64,000 nt of DNA from NCBI GenBank assembly GCA_030019205.1, contig JASEFH010000012.1, positions 1 through 64,000 of the forward strand. Direction: 5' to 3'. The stretch is from Methanomicrobiales archaeon. GTDB taxonomy: Archaea; Halobacteriota; Methanomicrobia; Methanomicrobiales; JACTUA01. The notes below the pieces were generated by a model. That model did not search any database. It saw only the letters and a list, made by a program, of their open reading frames with translations, and was not told where the DNA came from. The translations under genes were made by a program, and so were the position numbers. Position 1 is the first letter of the stretch. The number at the start of each line of letters is the position of its first letter. This document shows positions 37,823-47,579 of this stretch, piece after piece.

Positions 37823-39043
37823 TCAGAGAAAGAGCTGCTTCGAGCGCTCCAGAGCACCCACGGCCGGCAGTTTCCTGCCCGTCAGGAACTCGATGCAGGC
37901 TCCTCCGCCTGTAGAGATATGGGTGAACTCCCGCTCGATCCCCATCCGCTCGATGACCGCGGCGGTATGCCCGCCCCCGACGACCGAGAAGGCCGCTTTT
38001 CCCGCCACCTTCAGGAGCTCGTGGGTGCCGATGGCGAACGCCGCCTCTTCGAACACTCCTGCGGGCCCGTTGAAGACGACCGTTCCCGAACGGCGGAGGC
38101 AGTCCCCCATGGCGAGGATGGCATCCGTCCCGATGTCCAGCACCGGAGCGTCCTCCGGAACTTGCCCGATAGGGTACTCCACGCGGCTGCCGCTGCCGTC
38201 CCGCACGGCGACGTACTCCGGAACCACGATCTGGCCGGCATACTGTTCGAGGAGCTGCCGCGCCTTCTCCACCTCCCCCATGTACTTCAGCTGCTCGATC
38301 AGCTGGGTGGAGGGCTTCCCGATGTTTGCGCCCTTCGCCAGCAGGAAGACGTTCCCGACCACCCCGATGACCAGGATCTGGTCGGCGATGCCCGACTTCA
38401 GGACGTGCTCCGCGACCGCCACGGAGTCGTCCACCTTGGTCCCCCCCAGGACGAAGCAGACCGGGCGGGGAGCCCCCGAGAAGACGCGGGAGAGCGTGAG
38501 CACCTCCTTCTCCATCAGGAGACCGGCGACCGACCGCATGGCGAGCGGCAGCCCCACCATCGTGGGCTGCGAGCGGTGCGCCGTGCCGAAGGCATCGTTC
38601 ACGAAGATGTCCGCCATGGCGGAGAGCCTCCGCACCAGGTGCGTCTTGGCCGCTTCTTCGGGCTTTACCGTCAGGTTCTCCTCGGCATTGAACCGCACGT
38701 TCTCCAGCATGAGCACGTCCCCGCTCCGCATACCCCGGACGGCCTCGCGGGCCTGCCGCCCGATGATGTCGTCGACGTAGGCGACGGGGCGGTGGAGGAG
38801 CTTCTCGAGCTTCTCCGCGTGCGCCTCGAGCGTGGTGAAGTCCTTCTTTCCGGGGCGGCTCTGGTGGGCCAGGATGACGAGCCGGCTGCCTTCGAGGTGC
38901 TGGATGGTGGGCAGGTGCTCGCGGAACCTTTTATCGTCCAGAATCTGGCTGGTGGCAGGATCGATGGGGGAGTTGAGATCGAGGCGGAGGAGAACGGTCT
39001 TCCCCCGCCCGTCCACATCCGAGAGAGTTCCGATGGTGGTCAT
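37823..39043 (-). CDS. pgk: Phosphoglycerate kinase
   Basis: 406 residues, archaeal length. Landmarks are TVLLRLDLNSPID at the N-terminus, FVNDAFGTAHRSQPT, CFVLGGTKVDDSV and VVGGGHTAAVIERMG at the nucleotide-binding C-lobe. It interconverts 3-phosphoglycerate + ATP and 1,3-bisphosphoglycerate + ADP, acting in gluconeogenesis here. It begins eight bases after atpD of operon 2 with AGGTGG before the ATG, so it is most likely transcribed with that ATP synthase. Confidence 0.96.
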   Translation of the reverse strand: MTTIGTLSDVDGRGKTVLLRLDLNSPIDPATSQILDDKRFREHLPTIQHLEGSRLVILAHQSRPGKKDFTTLEAHAEKLEKLLHRPVAYVDDIIGRQAREAVRGMRSGDVLMLENVRFNAEENLTVKPEEAAKTHLVRRLSAMADIFVNDAFGTAHRSQPTMVGLPLAMRSVAGLLMEKEVLTLSRVFSGAPRPVCFVLGGTKVDDSVAVAEHVLKSGIADQILVIGVVGNVFLLAKGANIGKPSTQLIEQLKYMGEVEKARQLLEQYAGQIVVPEYVAVRDGSGSRVEYPIGQVPEDAPVLDIGTDAILAMGDCLRRSGTVVFNGPAGVFEEAAFAIGTHELLKVAGKAAFSVVGGGHTAAVIERMGIEREFTHISTGGGACIEFLTGRKLPAVGALERSKQLFL

Positions 39044-39051
39044 CCAACCAC

Positions 39052-39681
39052 CTATTCGGAGGTTCTCGCCTTAATCTTTTTCAAACGGAAGAGTTCCTCC
39101 CGCTCCATCTCGTCGAGGCGCATCTTGATGAAGTCCCGGGCGGCGGAGAGCTCCGGGATCACCTTGAACTCCAGCGCATTCACGCGCCGTTTGGTGCTCT
39201 CGATATCGTCCAGGAGCCGCTTCATGGTGGTCTCGACTTCCGCGCTCCTGATGACCGCCTCCACCAGCTCCTCGTAGGCGGTGGCAGCCTCGTCGAGCAC
39301 CGAGGACGTCCCGATCAACCCGTATCCCCGGTCCAGGATGCCTTTCCGCACCTTGGAGGCGGAGATCTCGGGCACGACGACGCCCATGATGTTCTTGGAG
39401 CGGAGATCGATCTCCGGGACCTCTTTTACAGAGAAGGCGGCGGACTTGATCCCGATCGTGCCTTCCACGGTGTTGGCGAGCGCGATCATCTCGCTGGCGC
39501 GGTTGTAGGCGGCCTGCAGGTCCCCCCGGCTCCTCTTCGCCTCCTCGAGCACCTTGAAGAACTCGAGGATCAGCCCGTCGCGCTTCTTCTTGAGGATGTT
39601 GTAGCCTCTCTGGGAGAGCGCGATCCTCTTCTTCAGGTTGATCAGTTCAGACCGCGTGGGCTTGACATCACGGAGCGCCAT
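39052..39681 (-). CDS. atpD: A-type ATP synthase subunit D (operon 2)
   Basis: 209 residues. DVKPTRSELINLKKRIALSQ at the N-terminus and TKRRVNALEFKVIPELSAAR near the C-terminus mark the central-stalk coiled coil. It joins the c-ring/C-subunit funnel to the catalytic head. Six bases after atpB, eight before pgk. Confidence 0.94.
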   Translation of the reverse strand: MALRDVKPTRSELINLKKRIALSQRGYNILKKKRDGLILEFFKVLEEAKRSRGDLQAAYNRASEMIALANTVEGTIGIKSAAFSVKEVPEIDLRSKNIMGVVVPEISASKVRKGILDRGYGLIGTSSVLDEAATAYEELVEAVIRSAEVETTMKRLLDDIESTKRRVNALEFKVIPELSAARDFIKMRLDEMEREELFRLKKIKARTSE

Positions 39682-39687
39682 GCCGAC

Positions 39688-41097
39688 TTACCTCGTCGCC
39701 GCCGCCGGTGCTGCAGCCTCGGTCTTCTTCCGGAACGTGGGGTGGTACTTCTCGATGAGCGGGCGGTCGATCCGCACCAGCTGGTCCACCGGCAGCGTGG
39801 AGAGCAGGTCCCAGCCGAGGTCCAGCGTCTCGGTGATCGATCGGTCCTCGTTCGGGCCCTGGCGGACGAAGCGGTCCTCGAAGAGGTCGGCGAACTCCAG
39901 GAACATGCGGTCGCGCTCGGAGAGGGCGTCCTTGCCGACGATGGCGACCAGCCCCCGCAGGTCGTTGCCCTCCGCATAGGCCGCGTAGATCTGGTCGGAG
40001 ACCTTCTTGTGGTCCTCGCGGGTGTGCCCGACGCCGATCCCCAGATTCATCAGCCGCGAGAGCGAGGGCAGCACGTTGATGGGCGGATAGATGCCCTTGC
40101 GGTGGAGCTCGCGGGAGATCACGATCTGACCTTCGGTGATGTAGCCCGTCAGGTCCGGGATGGGATGGGTGATGTCGTCGCCCGGCATGGTGAGGATCGG
40201 GAACTGCGTGATCGAGCCCTTCACGCCGTGGATGATCCCGGCCCGCTCGTAGATGCTGGCGAGGTCCGTGTACATGTAGCCCGGATAGCCGCGGCGCCCG
40301 GGCACCTCCTCGCGGGCCGCACCGATCTGCCGCAGCGCCTCGCAATAGTTGGTCATGTCGGTCAGGATGACGAGCACGTGCATCCCGAGCGTGAACGCGA
40401 GGTACTCGGCTGTCGTCAGGGCGAGACGGGGCGTGATGATCCGCTCGACCGCCGGGTCGTCGGCCAGGTTCAGGAAGACCACCGCACGCTCCAGCGCGCC
40501 CGTGCGCTCGAAGTCGGCCATGAAGTGGTTGGCCTCCTCCTTGGTGATCCCCATCGCCGCGAAGACCACGGCGAAGGGCTCCTTCGACCCCAGCACCTTC
40601 GACTGCCGTGCAATCTGCAGGGCGATGTCGTTGTGGGGGAGCCCCGCGCCGCTGAAGATGGGCAGCTTCTGCCCGCGGACGAGCGTGTTCATGCCGTCGA
40701 TCGTGGAGATGCCCGTCTGGATGAACTCCGCCGGCGACGCCCTCGCATACGGGTTGATGGCGGCGCCCGTGATATCGAGCCTCTTTTCGGGGACGATCTC
40801 CGGGCCGCCGTCGATGGGCTTGCCGCCGCCGGAGAGGATGCGCCCGAGCATCTCCCGCCCGACCGGCATCTTGATCGTCTCGCCGGTGAAGCGGATGCCG
40901 CTGTCCCTCCCGATCCCCGCAGTGGACTCGAAGACCTGCACCACCACGATCTCGTCGCTGGTGTCCAGCACCTGCCCTCTCTTCACGGTCCCGTCGGAGA
41001 GGACGATGTTCACCATTTCGCCGTATCCGATGGGTTCGGTCTTCTCCACGAAGAGGAGCGGGCCGGCAATCTGCGTTATGGTTCTGTACTCCTTCAT
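39688..41097 (-). CDS. atpB: A-type ATP synthase subunit B (operon 2)
   Basis: 469 residues. [58 protein letters not shown] and [20 protein letters not shown] are all present. Non-catalytic nucleotide-binding subunit alternating with A. GGAGGATGAGAGC before the ATG is a strong ribosome-binding site. The C-terminus carries an Ala-rich tail absent from the operon 1 copy. Confidence 0.95.
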   Translation of the reverse strand: MKEYRTITQIAGPLLFVEKTEPIGYGEMVNIVLSDGTVKRGQVLDTSDEIVVVQVFESTAGIGRDSGIRFTGETIKMPVGREMLGRILSGGGKPIDGGPEIVPEKRLDITGAAINPYARASPAEFIQTGISTIDGMNTLVRGQKLPIFSGAGLPHNDIALQIARQSKVLGSKEPFAVVFAAMGITKEEANHFMADFERTGALERAVVFLNLADDPAVERIITPRLALTTAEYLAFTLGMHVLVILTDMTNYCEALRQIGAAREEVPGRRGYPGYMYTDLASIYERAGIIHGVKGSITQFPILTMPGDDITHPIPDLTGYITEGQIVISRELHRKGIYPPINVLPSLSRLMNLGIGVGHTREDHKKVSDQIYAAYAEGNDLRGLVAIVGKDALSERDRMFLEFADLFEDRFVRQGPNEDRSITETLDLGWDLLSTLPVDQLVRIDRPLIEKYHPTFRKKTEAAAPAAATR

Positions 41098-41101
41098 GCT
41101 C

Positions 41102-42871
41102 TCATCCTCCCCGCAGCGCCAGGAACTCCTGCTCCATCTGCTGCATCAGGCGGGCGAGCACCGGCTTGTAGTCCTTGATGAACTTGATCTGCGGCAGCTC
41201 GCTCTTGCTCGGCACCGTCAGGATCTGCTGCGGCAGCACGCCAGCCGCCTGCGCCGCGTACGCGAGATCGGCGTAGGCCCGGATCGCCTTCATCATGTCG
41301 TACTGCTTTCCCATGTCGCAGAACGTGTCCACGGCATCGTAGGCGTTCTGCTGCAGGAAGACCTCGCGGATCAGCCGCGCCACCTCGATTGTTATCTGCT
41401 GCTCCTCGGGGAGCGCGTCCGAACCGACGAGCTGCACGATCTCCTGGAGTTCCGCCTCCTTCTGCAGCACCTCCATCGCCCATGCGCGGATGCCGTTCCA
41501 CTCCGGCGAGACGTGCTGGTCATACCAGTCGTGGAGCGAGTCGAGGTAGAGCGAATAGGAGTTCAGCCAGTTGATCGCCGGAAAGTGACGGCGCTGGGAG
41601 AGCTTGGCATCGAGCGCCCAGAAGACCTTCACGATGCGCAGGGTGTTCTGGGTGACCGGCTCCGAGAAGTCCCCGCCCGGCGGCGATACGGCCCCGATGA
41701 CCGAGACGGATCCGTGGGCGCCGTTGAGCGCCCGCACCCGCCCGGCACGCTCGTAGAACTCCGAGAGGCGTGCCGCCAGGTAGGCCGGATACCCCTCCTC
41801 GCCCGGCATCTCCTCCAGCCGGGACGAGATCTCCCGCATCGCCTCTGCCCAGCGGGAGGTGGAGTCCGCCATCAGCGAGACATCGTAGCCCATGTCGCGG
41901 AAGTACTCCGCGATCGTGATCCCCGTATACACAGAGGCCTCGCGGGCCGCCACCGGCATGTTGGAGGTGTTCGCGATCAGCGTCGTCCGCTCCATCAGGG
42001 GGCGACCGCTCTTCGGGTCCTGCAGGTGCGGGAACTCGGTCAGCACCTCGGTCATCTCGTTCCCCCGCTCGCCGCAGCCGATGTAGACCACGATCTCCGC
42101 GTCGCTCCACTTGGCGAGCTGCTGCTGCGTCACCGTCTTCCCGCTGCCGAACGGGCCCGGGATGGCTGCCGTTCCACCTTTGGCGATGGGAAACAGTCCG
42201 TCCAGGATCCGCTGGCCCGTGATGAGCGGGATGTCGGGGTTCAGCTTCTCCTTCACCGGGCGCGGCACGCGGACCGGCCACTTCTGCATCATGGTGAGAG
42301 CGGCGCCGCTGTCCAGGGTGCAGACGACCTCCTCCACCGTGAAGGATCCCGCCCGGATGGACGCGACGGTGCCGCCCCTGACGTTGGGCGGCACCATGAT
42401 GCGGTGGACGATGTTGTGCGTCTCCTGCACCTCCCCGATGACGCTCCCCGGCTCGACCCGGTCGCCGGCTTTCACCGTCGGCTTGAACTCCCACTTCCTC
42501 GAGCGGTCCAGGCCCGGGGCGGAGACCCCCCGCTCGATGAAGTTGCCCATCTTGTCCACGAGCACCGAGAGAGGCCGCTGGATCCCGTCGTAGATGCTGG
42601 TCAGCAGCCCCGGTCCGAGCTCCACCGCCAGCGGAAGGCCGGTGTTGGAGACGGGCTCGCCGGGTTTGATCCCCGCGGTATCCTCGTACACCTGGATGAT
42701 GACGTTCTCGCCCTGAATCTTGATGACCTCGCCCATCAGCTCCTCGTTGCCGACCTTCACCAGGTCGTACATGTGGGCATCTAGGTTCACGGCGGTGACC
42801 ACGGGTCCCGAGATCCGCTTGAGAACACCGCCTTCGGTTTTTTTGGGTTTTACCAGACTCACTACTTCCAC
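41102..42871 (-). CDS. atpA: A-type ATP synthase catalytic subunit A (operon 2)
   Basis: 589 residues, GTG start overlapping atpF by ten bases. Canonical archaeal P-loop GPFGSGKT at residues 239-246, then [40 protein letters not shown] and [17 protein letters not shown]. The serine in the loop is the residue known to replace the bacterial-type residue in archaeal A subunits. This makes operon 2 the more conventional of the two enzymes. Confidence 0.96.
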   Translation of the reverse strand: MEVVSLVKPKKTEGGVLKRISGPVVTAVNLDAHMYDLVKVGNEELMGEVIKIQGENVIIQVYEDTAGIKPGEPVSNTGLPLAVELGPGLLTSIYDGIQRPLSVLVDKMGNFIERGVSAPGLDRSRKWEFKPTVKAGDRVEPGSVIGEVQETHNIVHRIMVPPNVRGGTVASIRAGSFTVEEVVCTLDSGAALTMMQKWPVRVPRPVKEKLNPDIPLITGQRILDGLFPIAKGGTAAIPGPFGSGKTVTQQQLAKWSDAEIVVYIGCGERGNEMTEVLTEFPHLQDPKSGRPLMERTTLIANTSNMPVAAREASVYTGITIAEYFRDMGYDVSLMADSTSRWAEAMREISSRLEEMPGEEGYPAYLAARLSEFYERAGRVRALNGAHGSVSVIGAVSPPGGDFSEPVTQNTLRIVKVFWALDAKLSQRRHFPAINWLNSYSLYLDSLHDWYDQHVSPEWNGIRAWAMEVLQKEAELQEIVQLVGSDALPEEQQITIEVARLIREVFLQQNAYDAVDTFCDMGKQYDMMKAIRAYADLAYAAQAAGVLPQQILTVPSKSELPQIKFIKDYKPVLARLMQQMEQEFLALRGG

Positions 42872-43164
42872 AGATCAACACCCACTGATCTCTTTATTCG
42901 TTCTCGCATGGACATGCCGCTCTCCTCGCCTCCGATCGCGATCACGGTAGGTTTCACCGAGTTCTCGAGCGTCGTCCGGAGCCGCGGGGGGATCCTGTCC
43001 ATATCTCTGCTGTCCATTACGAGGATGCCGACCTCATCGTCCTCCAGAACCCTGGCGATATGTTCTTTCAGTCTCTCCTCGTCGTCTGCAGCGTAGATCT
43101 TGCGGATCCCGGCGAGCCGGAACCCCACGATGAACTCGCTGCTGCCAATGACTGCCATCTCCAT
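42862..43164 (-). CDS. atpF: A-type ATP synthase subunit F (operon 2)
   Basis: 100 residues beginning [20 protein letters not shown], followed by [12 protein letters not shown] and [12 protein letters not shown]. Central-stalk regulatory subunit that binds D. GGTGATC lies just before the ATG, and the gene abuts atpC. Confidence 0.9.
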   Translation of the reverse strand: MEMAVIGSSEFIVGFRLAGIRKIYAADDEERLKEHIARVLEDDEVGILVMDSRDMDRIPPRLRTTLENSVKPTVIAIGGEESGMSMRERIKRSVGVDLWK

Positions 43165-44232
43165 TCAGATCACCAGGTAGCTCCGGATTCTGTCGCTGGA
43201 GAGCCCTGCCTCTTTTCCGCGGGCCAGCGCACGCAGGTTGACGATCTCGTAGCGTTTCAGCTCGAGGTACGCCAGGATCGGCCATATGGAGAACGGATGC
43301 AGTTTGGACATCAGCTCCATCTGGTGCAGCTGCACGCGCGTCAGGGCCAGCTCGACCTCGTGCAGGCTGCCGGTGGGAGTAGCGCCGCTCTTCAGGTATT
43401 CTTCCAGGACACTCAAGAGAGATCTGCTGCTTACCCGTTTCCTCAGGGCATCCATAAACTCATCGGGCGCCTCGATCTGGTTGAGCTGCTGCAGCTCCTC
43501 GATGGAAAAGGACCCTCCCGGCACCATGATCTCGCGGATATCCCCTTTCTCCTGCTGAACGCGGAGGCGGAAGAGGTTCTGGATGTTGCGGATGTCGATC
43601 TCGAGCCGGATATAGTCCAGGAACTTGCCGCCTCCCTTGATCCCGCTCCGGGCATCGACCAGCATATCCTGGTAGAACTGCTTGTAGAGTTCGTTCTCCA
43701 GGCGCGCGTAGGATCCGGACTCGACCGCCCGCGGGTACTCCCGTGCGAGCACGGGGTACAGCCTCCACCCCTTGAGAGCATCGACGACGACCTCGGAGGC
43801 GTCGAGCGTCAGCAGGCGGTCCAGGAACGGGCGGTCCAGTTCCCCGGCCGGAATCAGCACCTCTTTGATCTTGCCCACGGGCAGCCCCTGATCCTTTCCC
43901 CGCAGGATGGTGAGGACGTTCTGGATATCCCAGCGCCGCAGATAACTCTCCGTCATCTGGCGCAGGGATGCCGGCAGGATCTCCAGCACCTTCTGGTACT
44001 CCTTGGCCAGGTTCCAGGAGAGCGCCTCCTCTACGAGATCCAGGCCGGAGAACGCCCAGCTGAGTTCGTCAATCTCCCGCTTGTACTCCGTCTCCTGGAT
44101 CACGCGGGTGATCTCGGGGAGACTCATCTGGAGCATGCGGAGATACTCCTCGCGGGGGATCAGTTTCGTCTTCCGCACGCGCAACCGGGTGGTTACGTAG
44201 ATGTACGGAGCCGAACCTAAGAGTGCGGCCAT
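43165..44232 (-). CDS. atpC: A-type ATP synthase subunit C (operon 2)
   Basis: 355 residues. The helical repeat signatures are RRWDIQNVLTILRGKDQGLP and EIDIRNIQNLFRLRVQQEKG, with NLRALARGKEAGLSSDRIRS near the end. It docks the rotor to the c-ring. AGAGGGGGATC precedes the ATG; ten bases after atpE. Confidence 0.93.
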   Translation of the reverse strand: MAALLGSAPYIYVTTRLRVRKTKLIPREEYLRMLQMSLPEITRVIQETEYKREIDELSWAFSGLDLVEEALSWNLAKEYQKVLEILPASLRQMTESYLRRWDIQNVLTILRGKDQGLPVGKIKEVLIPAGELDRPFLDRLLTLDASEVVVDALKGWRLYPVLAREYPRAVESGSYARLENELYKQFYQDMLVDARSGIKGGGKFLDYIRLEIDIRNIQNLFRLRVQQEKGDIREIMVPGGSFSIEELQQLNQIEAPDEFMDALRKRVSSRSLLSVLEEYLKSGATPTGSLHEVELALTRVQLHQMELMSKLHPFSIWPILAYLELKRYEIVNLRALARGKEAGLSSDRIRSYLVI

Positions 44233-44242
44233 GATCCCCCCT

Positions 44243-44821
44243 CTAGCCGAACAGGATGTCCGAGGCTTCCTTCAACCCGGATTCCCAGATCCGGTCGAGG
44301 AACGTTCGATAGCTGAGATCCACCTTGATATCCCCGCCTGCGCTCTCCACGATGATGCCCCCTTCGATATCCACGGGATCTCCCAGGCGGTAGCCGGCGA
44401 GAGCCGGATCCCCGGCCAGCAGCTGCTGTGCCGTGGAGCGATCCCGGCTGTTCACGCGGACCACACCCTGCGGGATCTCCCGCACGACCTGCGCGAGCAG
44501 CTTCTTCAGCGCTTCGCGGTGGAAGGATTCGGGGAGGTTTCCGACAGCGCTGAGCGCCTGCCGGTACACCTGGTCCAGCAGCTCCTTCTGCGTGTTCAGG
44601 ATCTGGCGTTTGACCACGAGATTGGCGGAAGAGACCTCCAGATCGACGATGCGGGCCGTCTGCTCCCTGACCTCGCGTTCGGTCTCGAGTTTGATTGCCT
44701 CCACCTGCGCCTGGGCTGCCTGAAGGATATCGCTGACATCCCGCTGGGTCCTGCTTCGAATCGCCTCAGCTTCCTGCCTGCCTTTCTGTCGGATGTCGCT
44801 GACGACAGCTTCTAGTCCCAT
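44243..44821 (-). CDS. atpE: A-type ATP synthase subunit E (operon 2)
   Basis: 192 residues. N-terminal helix MGLEAVVSDIRQKGRQEAEA, C-terminal globular domain with DIEGGIIVESAGGDIKVDLS, a stretch typical of E subunits (GGIIVES). Peripheral stalk partner of H. Tight spacing to atpK upstream (13 bases) and atpC downstream. Confidence 0.92.
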   Translation of the reverse strand: MGLEAVVSDIRQKGRQEAEAIRSRTQRDVSDILQAAQAQVEAIKLETEREVREQTARIVDLEVSSANLVVKRQILNTQKELLDQVYRQALSAVGNLPESFHREALKKLLAQVVREIPQGVVRVNSRDRSTAQQLLAGDPALAGYRLGDPVDIEGGIIVESAGGDIKVDLSYRTFLDRIWESGLKEASDILFG

Positions 44822-44834
44822 CGCTCGCTCCGTC

Positions 44835-45083
44835 TCAGAACAGCATCAGCAGTGCAACCACGAGCCCGAAGATGACGATGGTCTCTGGAATGACGGTCAG
44901 GATGAGCACGAGACCGAACAGGTCCTTGTTCTCGGCGGTTGCCCCGACAGCTGCGGAACCGATGCTGTACTCTGCAATGGCGGTGGCGAGTCCCGTGAGC
45001 CCTACGGCGAGCCCTGCTCCGAGCGCAACCATTCCTGCCTGCGATGCCTCAATCATTTCAACTGTCATGCCTTCTACTGCCAT
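44835..45083 (-). CDS. atpK: A-type ATP synthase c-ring subunit K (operon 2, two-carboxylate site)
   Basis: 82 residues, two helices. Helix 2 has Glu67 (VIPETIVIFGL); helix 1 has Glu38 (ATAIAEYSIG) at the position where operon 1 has Gln28. The two sequences align without gaps between these residues. A second carboxylate in helix 1 resembles the two-carboxylate c-subunits known in some bacteria, and suggests different ion affinity or pH response from operon 1. GGAGGATTGAAAC before the ATG is a strong ribosome-binding site, useful for a subunit needed in many copies. Confidence 0.92.
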   Translation of the reverse strand: MAVEGMTVEMIEASQAGMVALGAGLAVGLTGLATAIAEYSIGSAAVGATAENKDLFGLVLILTVIPETIVIFGLVVALLMLF

Positions 45084-45086
45084 GTT

Positions 45087-47045
45087 TCAATCCTCCGTAA
45101 ATCGTCTTAGTAATCCAAACGGGTTGTATTTGATGCCTCCACCGCGGTAGAACTTGGTGAAGAATTCGACATACTGCAATCTGAGGGACTGCAGTCCCCC
45201 TCCGATGAGCCCGAGGGCGGTATTCCCCAGGTGCCCGATGACGAGGACGACAACCCCGAGAATGATGAACACGATTCCTGCAGCTGAGAGATTTTCGAGC
45301 TGCGGCTCGATGATCATCCCGATCGCGATGAGGTTCACGACCATCGCGATCGCAACCGAAGACAGCCCGACGGCAGCCAGACGTGCATAGGAGAGCGTAT
45401 GGCTGATGATCGTGGGCAGCTCTACGATCTCGAGCGCGGATTCCATCGCGATCCCGACGACACCCAGCACGAGAAGCACGGCGCCGACGATGCCGGGAAG
45501 GGAAAGGCCCATGACCACGGGCGGAGACGCGGTCAGGTCCGGCATCATCGGCAGGGGGAACAGCGACCAGAGAATGACGAGAATGCCCCACATCACGGCG
45601 ATCCACCCGACCTGTCCGGTGAGACCCCGAGTCCCGTGGTGGTGATACTGGATGTACGTGTTCAGGGACCGTCCGAGCGTGATCTGGAGAATGCCTATCC
45701 ATATCACCAGCATGAGAAGACCCGTCAGATCCGGGCCCGCGCCATGCGCCTCGGCGCCGATCGAGAGATGCCTCGAGGGAAGTATCGGTTCCAGCCCTGG
45801 TATCGCGAAGCCGAAGAACTCGGAGAAGAGTACCCCGAAGATGATGCTGGTGATACTGGCGTACAGGAGTACGGTGATCAATCGCCTGCCCTCCGGGGAT
45901 GTCAGGAACCTGCGCAGCGCGAGCGCAACCACAAGCAGGATCGCCCCGTAGCCGACGTCACCCAGGATCAGCCCGAAGAAGATCGGGAAGATGATGGCGA
46001 CGAGCAGCGTCGGGTCGAGTTCGTTGTAGCGCGGGCGGGAGTAGAGATCGATCAGAGCCTGCGCCGGCTGCGCAAACCGGGAATTGTCATACTCCACCGG
46101 TGCGGGATCGTGCATTCCGACAGGATGATCGGATATGTAGACCCTCCCGTCCGTCGCCAGGGATATGCCGGACTTCAGGCGCGGGACCTCCTCGGTGGGA
46201 ACCCATCCCTCCGCGATGAACGCCTGGTCTGTCGTGGCGAACCGCAGCGGGGCGGACGCCTGCTCCACATCCGCTGTGAGGATCTCCTCCGATGCTGCCA
46301 GGAACTCCATCTGCTCCGTCCTGATCCGCTGGAGGCGCTCCTCGACCCGAGCGATCCCGGCGGTGATCCGGGAGATCTCCTGCCGGTGAGCGTCCAGGAG
46401 GCGCTCCGGCATGCCCTCGCCCTTCGGGACGGGCAGCGGCGCGAAGCCGGCGGCCAGGAGCGCCTGCTCTGCAGCACTCTGGTGCTCCTTCGGTACGAAC
46501 AGCGCGATGAAGTTGCCCTCTTTCCGCGCCGAGAAGTACTTCTCGTGGGGGACGTCGATGTTCACGTCCCGGGGAACCCTGCCGGTGAAGACGGCGAGCG
46601 TCGCATAGCCGCGGTAGAGTTCGAGGGGAATCGGTACGGCTGCAAAAGGTTCGAGCTCCTTCATCTGCTGCTCGCGATCCCGCAGCTCCGCCTCGAGCCC
46701 CGAGCGCTCCTGGAGAAGCCCCTCGACCTCGTCGGCGATCCGTGCGAGATCGCGGTCGATTGCCGCCCGGAGCTCCTGCACGGAGTGGCGTCTTTTCGGC
46801 TGCAGATCCTCCGGGTTCACACCGACGATGCTCTCGATGGAGCGGATCTTCACCAGCCGTTCCGACGCCTCGCTCGCGCCCGGAAGGGGCTTCCCGATGG
46901 AGAGCTCCGCGAACTCTCCGCCCTTCTCCTCCACGTGATCCTTGATGTGGAAGATGCGGTGGGAGTAGACCTCGCGGATGATGGGAGCCATCTGCTCCTT
47001 CGAGGCGACGATGAGCAGCCGGCTCATCTTCCTAGGCTTTAGCAT
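45087..47045 (-). CDS. atpI: A-type ATP synthase membrane subunit I (operon 2)
   Basis: 652 residues. Soluble stalk-binding arm to about residue 350, then PIFFGLILGDVGYGAILLVV and seven or eight membrane segments. Key arginines are in HTLSYARLAAVGLSS and SLRLQYVEFFTKFYRGGG. It forms the stator half-channels beside the K ring. Overlaps atpH by 14 bases and is followed three bases later by atpK, unlike operon 1. Confidence 0.95.
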   Translation of the reverse strand: MLKPRKMSRLLIVASKEQMAPIIREVYSHRIFHIKDHVEEKGGEFAELSIGKPLPGASEASERLVKIRSIESIVGVNPEDLQPKRRHSVQELRAAIDRDLARIADEVEGLLQERSGLEAELRDREQQMKELEPFAAVPIPLELYRGYATLAVFTGRVPRDVNIDVPHEKYFSARKEGNFIALFVPKEHQSAAEQALLAAGFAPLPVPKGEGMPERLLDAHRQEISRITAGIARVEERLQRIRTEQMEFLAASEEILTADVEQASAPLRFATTDQAFIAEGWVPTEEVPRLKSGISLATDGRVYISDHPVGMHDPAPVEYDNSRFAQPAQALIDLYSRPRYNELDPTLLVAIIFPIFFGLILGDVGYGAILLVVALALRRFLTSPEGRRLITVLLYASITSIIFGVLFSEFFGFAIPGLEPILPSRHLSIGAEAHGAGPDLTGLLMLVIWIGILQITLGRSLNTYIQYHHHGTRGLTGQVGWIAVMWGILVILWSLFPLPMMPDLTASPPVVMGLSLPGIVGAVLLVLGVVGIAMESALEIVELPTIISHTLSYARLAAVGLSSVAIAMVVNLIAIGMIIEPQLENLSAAGIVFIILGVVVLVIGHLGNTALGLIGGGLQSLRLQYVEFFTKFYRGGGIKYNPFGLLRRFTED

Positions 47046-47361
47046 GGAACTGCTCCTCGAAACGCGCCGTCAGCAGTGCGACCGCCCTGTCGAGGTTTTT
47101 CATGCCTTTGCTGCGAAGGGACCCGGCCCGCGCGTCCCCCTCCTTGATCGCTTCCGCCCGTCTCCTCGCCGCTTCTTCTCGAGCATCGGAGAGCCGCCTC
47201 TTCCGGTACTCCTCGGCTTCGGCATGCGCTTTGGCGATCAGATGCTCGGCCTCCAGTCTGGCAGCGGAAAGTTTCTGCTCCCTTTCGGCCTTCGCTTCCT
47301 GAATGAGCGTGTTATACTCTTCCTCAGACTGTTTTATGCTCTTTAAAACCTCAATTTTCAT
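47032..47361 (-). CDS. atpH: A-type ATP synthase subunit H (operon 2)
   Basis: 109 residues of charged coiled coil from MKIEVLKSIKQSEEEYNTLI to the Ala-rich end. Peripheral-stalk partner of E and first gene of operon 2. GAGGAGGGTTGG before the ATG is a strong ribosome-binding site. Confidence 0.88.
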   Translation of the reverse strand: MKIEVLKSIKQSEEEYNTLIQEAKAEREQKLSAARLEAEHLIAKAHAEAEEYRKRRLSDAREEAARRRAEAIKEGDARAGSLRSKGMKNLDRAVALLTARFEEQFHAKA

Positions 47362-47405
47362 CCAACCCTCCTCTCACAGCATACCAATATCTGGAGAAAA
47401 GTATC

Positions 47406-47418
47406 CATATATTTGTTT
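47406..47418 (-). promoter_or_regulatory. TATA promoter of ATP synthase operon 2
   Basis: Minus-strand AAACAAATATATG lies about 45-57 bases before the atpH start in a strongly AT-rich stretch. It is nearly the same as the internal element before atpK of operon 1. Spacing fits a TATA box with a leader of about 20-30 bases. Confidence 0.6.
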
Positions 47419-47477
47419 TTATTTTATTTAAGGTCAAGACGATGGGGAAAATCCCGTTCACCCTGTTCCCCTTCCAT

Positions 47478-47484
47478 AAAAAAA
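47478..47484 (-). terminator. Poly-T terminator after the zinc-ribbon gene pair
   Basis: Seven T in a row on the minus strand, about 95 bases past the stop of the 156-residue gene and before the ATP synthase operon 2 promoter. It separates the two transcripts. Confidence 0.45.
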
Positions 47485-47579
47485 TTGCAATAGAGAGTTT
47501 ATTATAAAATCTATCGAATATAATCTGTCCGCGGGACCTGCGGCCTCTCCCGTCAGCGGGGGCGCTCCGCGGCAGATCC

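Noticed and set aside
39052-47361. Second ATP synthase as a bacterial-type N-ATPase
   Set aside because: The subunits are archaeal (H, I, K, E, C, F, A, B, D) with A-type insert and P-loop, not F-type a, b, c, alpha, beta genes.
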